NCBI GenBank assembly: GCA_963969395.1
Contig: OZ017796.1
Coordinates: 5,272,501 to 5,336,500 of the forward strand
Origin: Pseudoscleropodium purum
Taxonomy: Eukaryota > Streptophyta > Bryopsida > Hypnales > Brachytheciaceae
DNA length: 64,000 bases
Reading direction: 5' to 3'
The number at the start of each line of letters is the position of its first letter. Within the stretch, counting starts at the first letter, position 1. A model generated the notes under the pieces. That model ran no database searches and was not told the DNA's origin. It saw nothing but the letters and a program-made list of their open reading frames with translations. This document shows, piece after piece, positions 1 to 12,282 of the stretch. A program made the translations under genes and the position numbers.

Positions 1-59
1 TACTGTCGATTAGTCGATCTACAACAATGTGGACGTCGGGTAATCGATCTTTACAACCG

Positions 60-1745
60 GCGACAACGTACAGCGCCATGGCCGGGTGACCCGTCGAGGG
101 TGAGGGTGAACTGACCCCCTCATTGCCCCGAATGTGGATGGATGGGGGAAGGGGGGGCCGTTGTCTGTCCATCTCCGACATCCCTGCCTCCCTCCCCCTC
201 CGATCCACCAACTCCCCTCCCTGCGAGACTCCTCCCTGCGACGTGCGACCTTCTCCCTTCCGACGTCGACGTGCAACTTTCTTGCTGTTGCTGTTCCGAT
301 TGCTGTCCCTTTCAATTCTTTTGAAATTTTGGAAAATCACTAGTTATGGAGTTTTGCTGTTAATAAAGAACTAATAACTTTTTTTGTCGGACTTGCAATC
401 TTTCATGATGAGAGATTTCTGGATTGATTTCACATTCTAATTTCAGCTTTCAAGCGTTCGTGAAGACACATTCCAGGTTGGGCAAGATACACAATCAAGC
501 TCGTGTGATGGACAATCCAACTACTGCTTACGTGCTTAATTTCAGAATTGAACTCATGAAATTTAGCATTCCCAACTAGCCGTAACTTAACCACTGATAG
601 CTTGAACTTCGAGCAGTCTTCTAAACCCAAAGACATTGATTGGCAATGATTAATATGTGCTCCAAAATTTGTCGAAGATTCACAGAATTGGCACGTATGA
701 TCCTCGGTCCACGGAGGTCGATCGTGTATGAACTTTTGGCTTGAAATGTGAAAATAATTGAGAATGACTACTTTGTGCTTGGAATGCTCAAACTTCTATT
801 TTGTCAGTTTTGTTGATTGTGTGTGTGTGGCTGATGAACAGGAAATGGCATGGTTTTCAACATCAAGTACAAACTACTCTTCTCACATCATGCTCTGCAA
901 CTATGCTCAAGCTAAATGTCAACTCAGAGGAGAAGTTTGGACCTACAACTTGCAAAAGAGTCTCAACTGGTTGCAACAAATTAAGATGAAGTGACCAATT
1001 ATCTCTGAAACAAACATAGATGCTTTGGAATCTCTGTAAGGTTCATGAAGAAATGGACTAATAAAATCCGCACAATCAAACGAAATTCCTGGTTGAATCA
1101 AAGCGGTGCTTGAACCTGAATTAGAGAGCATATTTTCGGCCATTATCTTCATTTCACCCCCATCCTGTGGACCGAGATGGAGCCGTAATTTTTTTGCTTT
1201 GGTGATTGAATTTCAAATCAAACTTGTATTGTTCACTTGGTAATGGAATTCCAGTCTCTAAAAACACAACGGTGAGCATCAGTCTTACACACAGAAGATG
1301 CAAAGGAACAGTGCACATTCCGTGAGCTGATGGAATTGAAGATGCTTACAACACTAGCTTTGATCAACCAACAAAGAAAACATGGAAGCCGTGAGGATGC
1401 ACGAGCAACAGGATCGTCTCTAGTGGTTGTAAAACACTCCAACGAACGAAATGGCGCAGCAGATATTCCAGATTCCAAACTCCATCTGAGCCTGAGCAGT
1501 AATATCGGAACAATAACAACAAGAAAGTTGCTCCTCCTCGTCGGAAGGGAGGAGGTCGCACGTCGCAGGGAGGAGGCTCGCAGGGAGAGGTCGGAGGCAG
1601 GGAGGTCGGAGATGGACAGATAACGTCCCCTTCATACCTCATCCATCCACATTCGGGGCAATGAGGTGGTCAGCGTCATCGTCGGGAGAATGGCCGGGTA
1701 ATCCGTTGAGGTAGTTCAGCTGCTTTCCATTGCAGCGGGGTCAGC
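60..1745. repeat. GC-rich inverted-repeat element, probable decayed DNA transposon
   Basis: Two GC-rich arms face each other. The left arm (about 98-330) and the reverse complement of the right arm (about 1490-1700) share CTGACC(c/a)CCTCATTGCCCC, then a matching ATGTGGATGGATG stretch, then the CTGTCCATCTCCGAC stretch and similar pyrimidine-rich sequence with CTCCCTGCGA and CGACGTGCGACCT. Further out both arms carry a GGCCGGGT-ACCCG-like palindromic block. The interior (about 331-1480) is ordinary AT-balanced sequence with only short open frames; I recognise no protein in it. I could not find a clean target-site duplication, so the outer limits are approximate. A much smaller element near 34.5 kb has related ends. 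The class is unassigned. Confidence 0.5.
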
Positions 1746-3446
1746 GCCTGTCTATTGCCCTGTCCGTAGCTCAATCATCCTTCAAAAGCAACAGGCCTTT
1801 GACCCATTATTTGACTTTCTTCTCATTATTTTGACTTCCTTCCTTTTGACATTCTAGCCTCCTAGTATTCCTTCGTATGGCTTGGCTATGGGCAGTATTC
1901 CTTTTCATAATTTGACTACCTTCCTTTTGGCATTCTTTTGATTTTACCATTTCTGTTCCAAAAAATAAAAGAATGTAGTATCTAGGTTTCAATTTTTATT
2001 TCTTAACTATCAAAATAGATGGCAGAATCAAAGATACCTCCTTCTTTTAGAAAAAGAACGAATTTAAAACCTAACTTATTACGATAAAAAATAAGGTGAA
2101 AAAAGAAACTTGTTACAATAATACAATATAAATTCATATCACTATTGTGCATCTATATTTTACATGTGGTGCAGTAAAAAGTTAAAACTATTTTTTTAAT
2201 TTTCTTTATTCTTTGTATTTTTGATACAATAAAGATGATCATTTTAAAGATTTTAACATGGGCATATTGGAGTTGTAATTTGATCTTAATAAAGAAGTAG
2301 TTTCAACTCTTTCCAAATGGTTAAATTTCATCTCCCAAATTCATCCATACATGTATAGATCTAACAACTTGCAACTTTCTATTGTATGTTGAAGAAAAAA
2401 AATTGAAATACACAATCATGGATCTTATTCATGCTTTAGAGAAAGAATAGGTAGAAAAAAGTACAACAATAAAATGGTTAAATTTTTTGTTATGGAATTG
2501 AAAATTTCCAATCCCAATCCAATGGTTGTAAATAATGTTTTAATAAAAAATTTGCACTTTATGAATTCTTTTTTCCAAACATATTGAAAATTGAGTTCAA
2601 TGAAAGACATACTTCAGAGTTCATTTTAGCATACAAACTTGACATCAAATAAATCCTCGCAAACTAAAAAAATGTATATCTATCATCTCACTATTCAAAA
2701 TGAAACAATGTGAAGGTACGTGTACGTAAATTTACGTAAATTGTACATGTACGTAAATTTACAAAAAAAAATTCAAATTATGTTTATTAAAAAATATGAT
2801 TTTTTTCTAATGAGACTGGATTGCCTTGGCTTTGAAACGAACTATGTATCATACAAAAGAATTTACCCATGTACTCAAAAGTGATGAGAATTGTTGCTCT
2901 TTAAAGCTATTCATCAATCACATATTTTGTGAAAATTTCATAAGAAAAAAATGAAAATTCCATTAGTAAATGGATGATCAAAAATGCTATGTTACTAAAA
3001 ACAGCTCCTTGATCTTTTAGAGGTTAAATATAAAGAAGTATTTAAATGAACTTATAGATAATTGCAACCATTGGTCATAGGTGAACTACATTTCATTACA
3101 ATAGATAGTTGTCATTAATAATCAAGTTAAAATAACATCATTAATATTATTACTTTGATCTAACTTCAAATAAATAATATAATTACATTTATCTAACTTG
3201 AAATGAATTTTTTTTTAAATTACAATTACTAGAGGTCATTTGTTTTTTTTCCATGATGATTTATTTTGTTGAAGTAATTTCAAAAATATGTTTGTGTTTT
3301 TTCCCCCTTATGAGCTTTTCATTAGTTTTCAAAATTATTAATTTATTACAAGTGGGACAAATGTGTGTATTGGTCTATTGGAAGGTATTTAACTGATTAT
3401 TTAAAACTATAACTAGAAAAATTTCTAAGATTCAAAAGAAGCTACC

Positions 3447-3479
<33 letters not shown>

Positions 3480-4545
3480 CAACAAATATATGCTTATATT
3501 CTTTGTTTGTAGTCATAATTAAATGAATAGAAAATATAGGGCTATATATCAAATTATATGAAGTTCATTGATGTAATTCAAAGTAAAAGAATTTTATTTA
3601 AAATAATTCACTTCACTAAATTTTACATAATTTATTTTTAGAAATTAAACTAATTTTGAAACTAAAATAGAAGATCTTTTGTATTAACCACTATATTTTA
3701 TTATCTAATTTTTTAAAATAGTCATATTTTCATTATTATTTTGCATATAAAGGTAGTAAAAAATGATCATACTTGCAAGAAACTTGAATATTTTATATTC
3801 ATTTGCAAGCCATTTTTTTCCTTCATGATTTGCGTTAAGATCCTTATATTATTTAGATGTTTATAATTTTTCTAACAATTTGTATGCAAGATATTTTTGT
3901 GAGATGTATATATACTAATAAATATTCTTTAAAATATGATATTATCTTCATATACATCTTCTTATAATATTTAAAAAAACCTTTGATTTAGAAAAAAATT
4001 GAATGAATATGTAATAATATTATAGTGGTTTTTTAGTTCTTCAAGAGAACATTAAAGCTACTTCTTTAGCTTTGTCAATTCTGTTTGATAAATATGGCTC
4101 GGTTAATTTAATTTGGTTTTACTTTGTTTATATACAACAATCTCTAAGTTATTTTGGAGAATTAAAATATCTAAAACTTTATGTTAATTTGTAATTCATT
4201 TTTTACAGGGTTAGAGGGTTTAGAATTTGGGATTTAGAAGTATAGGACTTAGGATGTACGAGAAGTCTTAGAAGATTGCAAAAATTAAATGGAAAAGTTC
4301 TAAGTTAAATCTTCATCCTTGTTTTTTATTTGTTAAATCACCATGACAAAGAACACATGATTAGGACTATAGGCTTTGAAAATTGTGATAATGAAAAGGG
4401 AAGTTCTTACATAAATTTTCATCTTTTCATTTATTTTGTAAATCAACATGACAAAAAAATAAAGAATTAAGAAGACAACCATGCACGAAATAATCATAAT
4501 TACTTTGGCAACCTAGAATTAGAATACCAACCAATAAATGGATGC
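1746..4545. other. AT-rich intergenic DNA, no gene seen
   Basis: No credible coding region on either strand. It holds a TA microsatellite at about 3453-3479, a cluster of nested palindromes built on TACGTAAATTTACGTA at about 2715-2762, and many poly-A/poly-T runs. It ends abruptly at the target-site duplication of the large hAT element. Confidence 0.7.
3453..3479. repeat. (TA)n microsatellite
   Basis: Uninterrupted alternating T and A over about 27 bases inside AT-rich intergenic DNA. Confidence 0.9.
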
Positions 4546-4553
4546 TTGGGTAG
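4546..4553. other. Left 8-bp target-site duplication of the large hAT element
   Basis: TTGGGTAG lies directly outside the CAGGGTTGAC terminus. The other side of the element, 9.76 kb away, is followed by TTGGTTAG (14310-14317), which matches at 7 of 8 positions. Eight-base duplications are the hallmark of hAT insertion. Confidence 0.75.
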
Positions 4554-4700
4554 CAGGGTTGACGAATCTCTACGTCTGCCCCAAAATAGCGTCCGTTTTC
4601 CAGACGTTCGGACGCACGGACGCTAGCGGACGCAGCGTCCCTCCCGCTGTCGGAAGGCAAACGCGCGGGGCCGGGCGGGGCGGACGGACGGGGCGGCTTA
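4554..4700. repeat. Left terminal and subterminal GC-rich repeats of the hAT element
   Basis: After the terminal CAGGGTTGAC the sequence continues with TACGTCTGCCCCAAAATAGC and then repeated GGACGC and CGGACGG motifs, including the palindromic CGGACGCAGCGTCC. The first ~115 bases align with the right end (reverse complement) of the short derivative at 15321-15532. Subterminal repeats of this kind bind transposase in other hAT elements; that role is inferred here. Confidence 0.75.
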
Positions 4701-5047
4701 GAAAACCCGTTTTGGGTTTTTTGTTTTGATTGTTTTCACCAATGAGAGATTGAGAGTGAAGTCATTTTGATTTTGATTTTTCTTATATTGCAATTGCGAT
4801 TCAATAGAGTTGTATATCACTATTTATGTAAAAGCTAAAATATGAAATATATTTTTAATTTTTTTTGTTGAATTTCATTTTGATTTAGAAACAAAATCAC
4901 TTTAAAATCCAGCGAGATGTATATCATCAATAAACAAACAATTTTATAATAAAATGATTGAAGAAACCATTGTCATTTGTCAACATGAGCTCCATATATC
5001 ATAAGCAACTAAACAATCAAACATCTAAATTCACATCTCCACAATTC

Positions 5048-8000
5048 TTATGGACGCCAATCCACATCTCCTCTAACCTCAGCCCTACTACTCTCTCCTG
5101 TAGCTCTCCGTTCAAAATCTTCATTATCGGAGTCATCTTCATTGTCGGAGTCATCTTCATTTTTGGAATCAAGTATCGTTGTCTCCTTCAAGTCTTCTCT
5201 CAAAGTAGGTTTACTCCCTTCTTTCGAATTTAATTTTTCTTTTTTTACTTTGACAGAACGATTAAAGGCTTTTTGAATAGGAACCTTTCTTTTCTTTCTA
5301 TTTGACAAAGTAGCAACATTTTCATCAAGAGGGGTCCTATTCTTCACTGGAGAGATAGCAAAAGGTTGCTTTTCTCTTTTCGCTTTCACGTTACTCGATT
5401 CTTGAACCATCAATCTTGATGTAGGGTCGACATGTCCATGAACGGTTATTTCCACTTTGGCTTTCTTTTGAAGTAATAGAGTGCCGTTTGTTGATTTGAT
5501 TGGTTCTTGCGCCATTCCTTTTCCTAAAATGCGATCACGCAAAGATGCCAATGGCATCCGATCACTATTTGTATCACTTAGGCTTGTAGGTGATGACGCT
5601 ACTTTCCGTAGATTACCGCCTGTAGAAATTTCTTTGGAAATGTTCACTAGGCGTTTTCCATATCCAAAGCTCTGAAAATCATCCAATCCGACCAATCGTG
5701 TGCTAACAGACTTCAACGGTATTGGTGGAAGAGCACTAGATCTCGGTACTTCAAAAATTGACTTCGTTGGCTCCTTTCCTTTATCACTCTTCACAATTGC
5801 CAAATTTGTGACTGCCATCCCAAGTGAATCACTATTTTTCTGTACCGCAATATTTGGTTCCCCCTCATCACTACTATTGTTGCCCACATCTTTTGGAACG
5901 TCCACCTCCATGACCGCATCTTCTCTTTTGTCGTTTCCTTGCACTACATTTAATGCCACAGATGGAGATTGAGAAATTAAAACTTCTTCATTTCTCCCAT
6001 CATCACCAATAGCATTCTCATTGATTTTCACCTCTTTGGCAATAGCGTTTGTCTTTTCCGATAGAATGTTTTCGCTATTCAAAAATCCCATTCCATTGCA
6101 ATATGCAGTTAAAGAAGGTAGATTCGCCTGTACCCCTACATTGTCCTCGTCTTCACAAAAAGTATATGCATCGTTTGCATTGTCGGGAACGACATCCTTG
6201 CGGTTTAGATGATAATCATGCGTATCATTCACCAAATCGGGAAAGCCTTCTATAACGTCTTCATCTCCCCATGCTGTCGCACGATTGAAGTCATCTCCGC
6301 CATCTACAACTGAAAGGGCCCTTTCCAAATCCTCGTCATCATCGTCATCATCGTCTTCTAACGTCGGCCTATCTGAATCCTTTGATTCCATCGGATCCAC
6401 ATTATCATTATACCATTTTTTTTCATCTTTTTCCTTCGATGCGTTTAATACTTTGGAATTGGTATACACGTACACCAAATCCGCTGCTCTCTTCGGCTTC
6501 AATTTATTTCGAGATTTGTTGTGAACAAAAGAATAGTTGCTCCAATTCCGTTCACATGAAGATGATGACACCGGTTGAGCCAATATCCTCTTCGCTAATG
6601 GAGCTATAAACTTGCCACATGCACCTTCAAAATTCCACCAAGCATGTGCGGACAACATTTGATCTCCCGGATTCAACATATTGTGGAATGGAGGTTCCTT
6701 GTGTCGAAAAGCTACAAATTCCTTCACTACTACTGTATATTCATCCGGTTTACATATTCTCTCCAAAACTTTCTTACATCCTGACATTGCATCTGCATCA
6801 TCCGCTAGCTCTTTGTCATGAAGAAGGTATGGATTCAAAAGAGCTGCGGCTGATTGGAGATCGTTGTCCACCATTTTTCTTCGGGCATAAAAAGACTGTA
6901 CCAATGGAATTGCAAGTTCTTCTAGCAAACAAAATGGTGGACTTTGTAATCCGTTCACGTGCTTCTCTAACTTCCTCATGATATGCAACACCTTCCCCAT
7001 GCATGGTGATTTTGAATCCAAATCGCGGAGTGCACATATGATTGATTCAACCATCTCCACATAATTGATGGACCGATTCCAAAAATGGTCATCAAGAACA
7101 CTTTTCTTCACCGCTAAGGCCAAGTCTTTTGGTTGGACTTTCGCTCCACGTTTCTTCTTGAGAGTATGTACATACTCAACCCATTGCGGATCTACCATCG
7201 TTTGTTCCAATGCCCCTCTCAATTTTGTCAAACGCTCCATCATGATAAATTTAGAGGCGAACCTTGTATCCCCAGGCATTAAGAGACCAAGATTTGGCGA
7301 ATACTTTCGCAATAGAGCTAGCGACATATGTCTCTTTCTGATAAATTTAGCTACAAGAACTCCTTTATCCAATTTGGAAGCAATCCATTTCTGTGCAGCC
7401 CAGTCCTTCAACAACAAATTCAATGCATGTACTATGCACCCTTAGTAAAAAATATGAGGATATTTTGCAAATATTACATCCCATGCAGACGGATTCACGG
7501 GAGCATTATCCGTAGTTATTAACACGACGTTCTTGGACCCCACTTGTTCAATGAACTTTTCCAACACAGCTGCCAAGTACTCCGCATTTTTTTCACAACC
7601 ACTTGTATCCACAAATCCAAGAAATTCTTCACCTGCGGATGATACAAGCATGGCATTGATGAGAGGTCGATTAGTTACGGAGCTCCATCCATCAATGGAC
7701 AATGTTGCTCTAAATTTTCGAATGCTATCTTCAGTCCGTGCATTCAACTGTGTCTGAATGTTGGTCTTCGCCTTATTCAACAACTTGTACCGAAGGTCGT
7801 GGTATGAAGGAGGAATGTATGGCCTACCGAATGCAGCCGTTTTCTTCACTGCTTCTTTAAAAGCTGGATTTTGAGCCACGGAAAATGGTATGTTCGCCGA
7901 ATAAAAAAATTTGCCCACACTGAATGTAATTTGCGTCTAAGACCTTCTTCAAACCCATTCACTAAGTTGCCTTGCCTCTGAGGCCTAGAACTTGATGCCC

Positions 8001-8421
8001 TCGGGGTTTCATGTTCACCAGAAGCTTCCGTACTCAAAGTCATTTCAGTTGTGGCATATACCATTGATACCAATTCTTTGAACGCTGGACAAGAATCTTC
8101 GTGGTCAGAATGCGACACAGTCTTTCCGGCCGAAAACTTTTGGACATCTAAAGGGCCAGGGTTGCCCTCCACATTGTCCATTACAACGCATTTTGGAAAA
8201 ACTCCTTTGCAATGCCGAAATAAATCTCGAACTGCCATTGATAATCGTGAACAAAGGCTCACCCCTTTATCATGGACACCTCTAGGCCCAGAATAGCCTA
8301 AGTGGCTGAATATACGGCTGAGCTTCCTTGACATGCTCGCTTTGCAAAGCCTACATTTTACTTTACCACCCTCTTGCACACTAAACCAAGGAGAAAAATC
8401 CCCCGTCGGTTTGGCCACCAT
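5048..8421 (-). pseudogene. hAT transposase (BED zinc finger, DUF659, hAT dimerisation), broken
   Basis: It reads from ATG at 8421 (MVAKPTGDFSPWF; the frame is open a little further upstream but without an ATG). The first ~65 residues contain a BED-type zinc finger (CRLC near the start, then an HLG and a CKG segment). Next comes a DUF659-like region with SIDGWSSVTNRPLINAML and a TTDNAP motif, then HALNLLLKDW, then the hAT C-terminal dimerisation motif SSSSCERNWS about 290 residues into the last open frame. A further ~450-residue tail follows, unusual for hAT proteins: an acidic run (seven Asp then Glu) and several basic clusters including NRKKRKVP. Two lesions are visible: a frame change near 7905-7918, next to a run of seven T, and an in-frame stop TAA at 7442-7444 between the DUF659 part and HALNLLLKDW. 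The remaining 5048-7441 frame is open. So it probably makes no full transposase. Its upstream side faces the CGGACGG block at 8.73-8.95 kb. Confidence 0.85.
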
Positions 8422-8729
8422 ACTGACAAGTGTATGTTTTACCTCAATTTCAAAATAAACCAATAAAATGTTTTAAATTTGAAACCCACAATGTGACAAT
8501 GTATACAATATCAATGAAATTAGTCACACAAAGCTTTGAAAATCAAAGCCCCCCTGTCCACCGAACTATGCATTACCAAGCAAAAGACTCAATAAATTGA
8601 TGCTCATAGCTCTTGGAAATCTTAGCGTTCGGTTTTTCGAGAGTGAATACCAAAGCTTCTCTTCTAACATTTATAGTCCCCTCCAGAAAATTAAAGGTTC
8701 ATTTTTAGGGTTTCCGTTCAAAAACAAGC

Positions 8730-8945
8730 AACGGCCCAGACGGGGCTGAAGCGGACGGGCGGACGGGGCGGGCGGACGGACCAGTCGAACGGGTCACACA
8801 GGGCAGTTGGACGGGGCGGTCAGGCGGACAGGCCAGACGGGACTATCTGCACTGTCCGCCTTCCGACGCCGTCCGCGCTTTGGACACGCCGACCGCCCCA
8901 CTTAAACACTGACCGCCGACGGCGTCCGCCCAGCTGTCCATTGGA
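8730..8945. repeat. Internal CGGACGG/CCGTCCG repeat block upstream of the transposase
   Basis: A GC-rich island about 300 bases upstream of the transposase start. The first half is rich in GGACGGGGCGG on the plus strand, the second half in its complement (CTGTCCGCC, CCGTCCGC), so the block is roughly palindromic. The motif is the same as in the element termini. It may be the transposase promoter and binding region, or the relic inner end of a formerly separate element. No GTCAACCCTG terminus is present at its outer edge. Confidence 0.7.
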
Positions 8946-9063
8946 GCATCCTAAAAGGCCGATATTACTCAAAAAGAATGGTAACATTTCCAAAAAAAAA
9001 CAGCCTAATAATCACTGCTAAATGAGGATCAATGTAATTGATTTATTATTAAAAAAAAAAAAT

Positions 9064-9102
9064 GTAAACCCTAAACCCTACACCCTAATTACCCTAAACC
9101 TT
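9064..9102. repeat. Short interstitial telomere-like repeat (AAACCCT)
   Basis: Two adjacent AAACCCTA units followed by degenerate ACACCCTAATTACCCTAAACC. It matches the plant telomere unit TTTAGGG on the other strand. Confidence 0.7.
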
Positions 9103-11100
9103 TTCTTTTCTCCTCTAAATTGTTTTACGAATGAGGGGAATGTGGTTAAGTTGAATATGTTTGGATTATTTACTCATATTATCCTTCTAAATAGGTTTTG
9201 AGAAGATCTGAAGATGGTGGGGATTTTTTTAAAGTTCATTAGGAAATCAAATGTTTTGCAGAAATAATCAATTCCTTTTTCATCATAAACAAATGAAATT
9301 TTAAAAAAAGGCCCCAATACATAATTAGAATAACAATTTAATGGATTTCAACCTCATGATATTTAATGAAAGGTTGTGTTTTCTAATTAGAAGTGCATCA
9401 CGATCTTCAAATGAACATCGAGTCTTTCATATTTTTTAATGAAATTTTGATTAGATTTGAAAACAAAGAAAAAGAATCAATGTTTTAACTTTCAAATCAT
9501 ATATGGCTATATTTTTCCTTAAAAACATAGAAAAATTCGTTACTTGAGTTGGTTGAGTAGAATACATTATACACTTATATATGTGCTATATTTATTTTGA
9601 AGGGTAATTCCAATATTCTTATTTCAGATGTTTTTAAATATTAATTTTAAAAAAGAGGGTTCATTGTTTAAAGATCTAAAAAATTGACAAACATAATTTC
9701 TATTATAAATAGGAATTGAATTCGGAATTCGAATTTTGAAATGATTCAAATGAACAAGATATTGATTATAAAATATTTCTTCGTTTGAGTTTTCAAAAAT
9801 GAATTCACGAAACAATTACAAACTTTTGAACTTAGGTATATGATATTGTTTTCAGTTTGTACTTTGTAGAATATAATACTTCAATATTAATCCTAAATAA
9901 ATGAAAAAATTCCACATGAATGAAATGTTTCTATGTATTGCACAAAGATTTCTACCAATTACTATGATAATTAAATACATTGTTACATTTCATAAAATAT
10001 TCTACATAGAAAGAAAAAATCATTTCAGTTTTTAATCATGATAAACGATGTCTTCTACTCTTTCTGTTATATGTTCGTTTTGTATAACGTGTACATTGTA
10101 CAATCTTTGAGAGCAGGGGAGTTCATTTTTGACTCTCATTGAAATAGAAAATATATTTGTGTTTGGATTTTGAAATCATTATCACATTATGTATTCTATG
10201 GTCTTGCAAGAATGCATCTTGCTCCTTCCTTTGAATCCTTTTGATATTTTTTTTTTCCTTTGCTTTCTCGTAGGGCTCTTGTTCTCTTGTTCTCTTCATT
10301 TGACCAGCCTATTTGGCTTGGCTCTTAGTTTTTGTTTTTCTTAATGCAATGGTTTATGCATATGTTATAAAAAATATATATTATTTATTTAAAATTAATA
10401 TATTGATGAACAAACGCATAAAGGCATTGAATGCTTTCACATTTAAAGTTATAAATCTATCATAAATCACTCTTGCAAATTTGAATGATTGAATCGAAAA
10501 TTTGAAAATGTAATTACAAGAGCTTTCAATTCAATCAATTGCATAAATCATAAATGTTGAAATGCAACTCGTATGAATTTAGCATCTATGAAGATTAATT
10601 CATGCCATCCACATGCAATTTTCGAATTTAATAAAATGCAATTGAGTACTTCAATTTCTTTCCCTTCAATTCTTCAAATAACATTCACTTCATATCTTTT
10701 TCTATTTGTTTATTTAATTTTTGGGAATAAATGGAGAAACCATCTTTGTCTATATTTGAACATGCACTCTTATTTGATTGATGAAGAATAGATTTATGAA
10801 ATATATAATCATTGATTTGTTCATGTTGATTTATCTAATATATTTTATATATGTATATATATTTATATATATATATCATTAAAGGAGTATGGAAGACAAG
10901 ATTGACAGATTGTGTTCAAATGTTGTTGATTTTGAAATGATTTAGTACTATATCATTTATAAGAATATTATAATGGTATTATGTTATAATATTCCTAAAA
11001 CAATTGCAACAAATATTAAAAATACATGCTAAGTTAGGTTTGTTAGCCTACCAATTGTTCATTAATAGACATAATTGAGTAGCCCTCTTAAATGAAACAC

Positions 11101-11288
11101 TCAATATCTAATATCTTACAATCCAAATGGTGGATTTGTCTAAAATTTTTTCCACATTTTTTCCAACTAATTTACTACAAGATCCTACGGTTACATATGC
11201 CCAAAAGTATTTTTCTTCCAAGACTTGGTATTTGCACTACTACTGGCAATTTTGAAGTGTTTTTAGTGAAAAGAACTTTAGGGGCTAA
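11101..11288. repeat. Truncated copy of the ~0.94-kb TTAA-bounded repeat family
   Basis: Only the right-hand ~190 bases survive. Shared landmarks are ATCTTACAATCC, TACAAGATCCTACGGTTACA, a GGTATTTGCACTA-like segment and the terminal CTTTAGGGG, here followed by CTAA instead of TTAA. It lies inside the hAT element's spacer, so the spacer contains older repeats. Confidence 0.65.
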
Positions 11289-11726
11289 ACATCTATACCA
11301 TTAGATTTTGAAAAAAGAACAATTTGCTTCATTGGGGATAACTATAAGTCCATGCTCTTTTTCGATAGCCAAAACACACTTGCAAGGACTTGGACATTTA
11401 GCGGTTTACTAAGTGATTAGACGTCAACTAATTCAATTTAATAGTAGAATTTTTATTCAACTACCTTCTTACAATTGCTTTATACACAATGCAACGTGAA
11501 TATTTGGGTACATATATTAAACGTCGCAATCCTTTCGTGAATTTTTGCACATTTTAGCTCATATCTTTGTACAAAAATATCATTTACCAAGAATTCATAA
11601 ATTTGGTCATAAAGGAAGGCTACCTTTTTTAATTTCAAATTTTACATTGAATGAATGAAAAGTTAGTTGAACTATACAGTGCCATGAAGACCTCTGTTTA
11701 TCATGCAAAATATGGGTTTAAGGTCG

Positions 11727-12080
11727 CTTTAGGGTCAAACCGCCCCGTCCGCCTTCGTACCCGTCTGCCCCGTCCGCCCTCGTACCCGTCCGCCCTCATA
11801 CCCGTCCGTCCCATCCGCCCAGACCCCCGTCCGTCTAGACCCCGTCCGCCCCGTTGACCGTCCGCCCTGTCCGTCGGATCCGACGTCTGCCCTGACCGCC
11901 CCGTCCACCCCGATACCCGTCCGCCCCACTACGGCGATGCGTCCGCCCCCCCGGACGGACGCCAGATTTGTCCGCCCGTGGCCGTCCGATTGGGCGGACG
12001 GGGCTCTAGGGTTTCGGGGAGGCGGACGGCCGATCCGTCCGCCACCCCTGGCCCGTCCGATTGGGCGGACGGTTTAGGGC
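11727..12080. repeat. Internal CCGTCCG repeat block upstream of the kinase-like gene
   Basis: A dense array of CCGTCCGCCC-type units on the plus strand, followed by two near-identical copies of CGTCCGATTGGGCGGACGG (about 11984 and 12054). Each copy is itself an inverted repeat able to form a hairpin. It ends about 200 bases before the kinase-like start codon. The outer edge reads TAGGGTCAAAC, weakly like a TAGGGTTGAC terminus, so it could be a decayed end. Promoter or transposase-binding roles are inference. Confidence 0.7.
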
Positions 12081-12282
12081 CGTCCACATTGTCACTTTTG
12101 CTTTGCCCCTTGTGAATGCAAGGTGGAGCGGAGAGCTTGGTGGTTCATCCTCCATTGGCTCCTTTCCGAGGCAAGGCAAAAGTGGTTTATTGGGGCCTCC
12201 TTGTTGCCAATTTTTTGGACACTTGCGCGTGAATTCAATTTCAAATTAAAAAATTTGATCTATATCAATTTCATTTGTTACG

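Larger units (their letters stand above)
8946..11725. other. AT-rich spacer inside the hAT element, no gene
   Basis: About 2.8 kb of AT-rich sequence between the two internal GC blocks, with the texture of the surrounding genome rather than of the element. It contains a telomere-like patch at 9064-9102 (AAACCCTAAACCCTA and degenerate copies) and the right-hand fragment of a dispersed TTAA-bounded repeat (11101-11288). No coding region is credible. It could be captured host DNA. Confidence 0.65.

Noticed and set aside
4554..8950. A separate transposon ending at the 8.73-8.95 kb GC block
   Set aside because: No inverted terminus or matching 8-bp duplication is present there, whereas 14309 provides both; kept only as an alternative history.
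11735..11929. Arg/Pro- and Gly-rich open frames across the GC-rich block
   Set aside because: These are translations of the CCGTCCG repeat, not genes.
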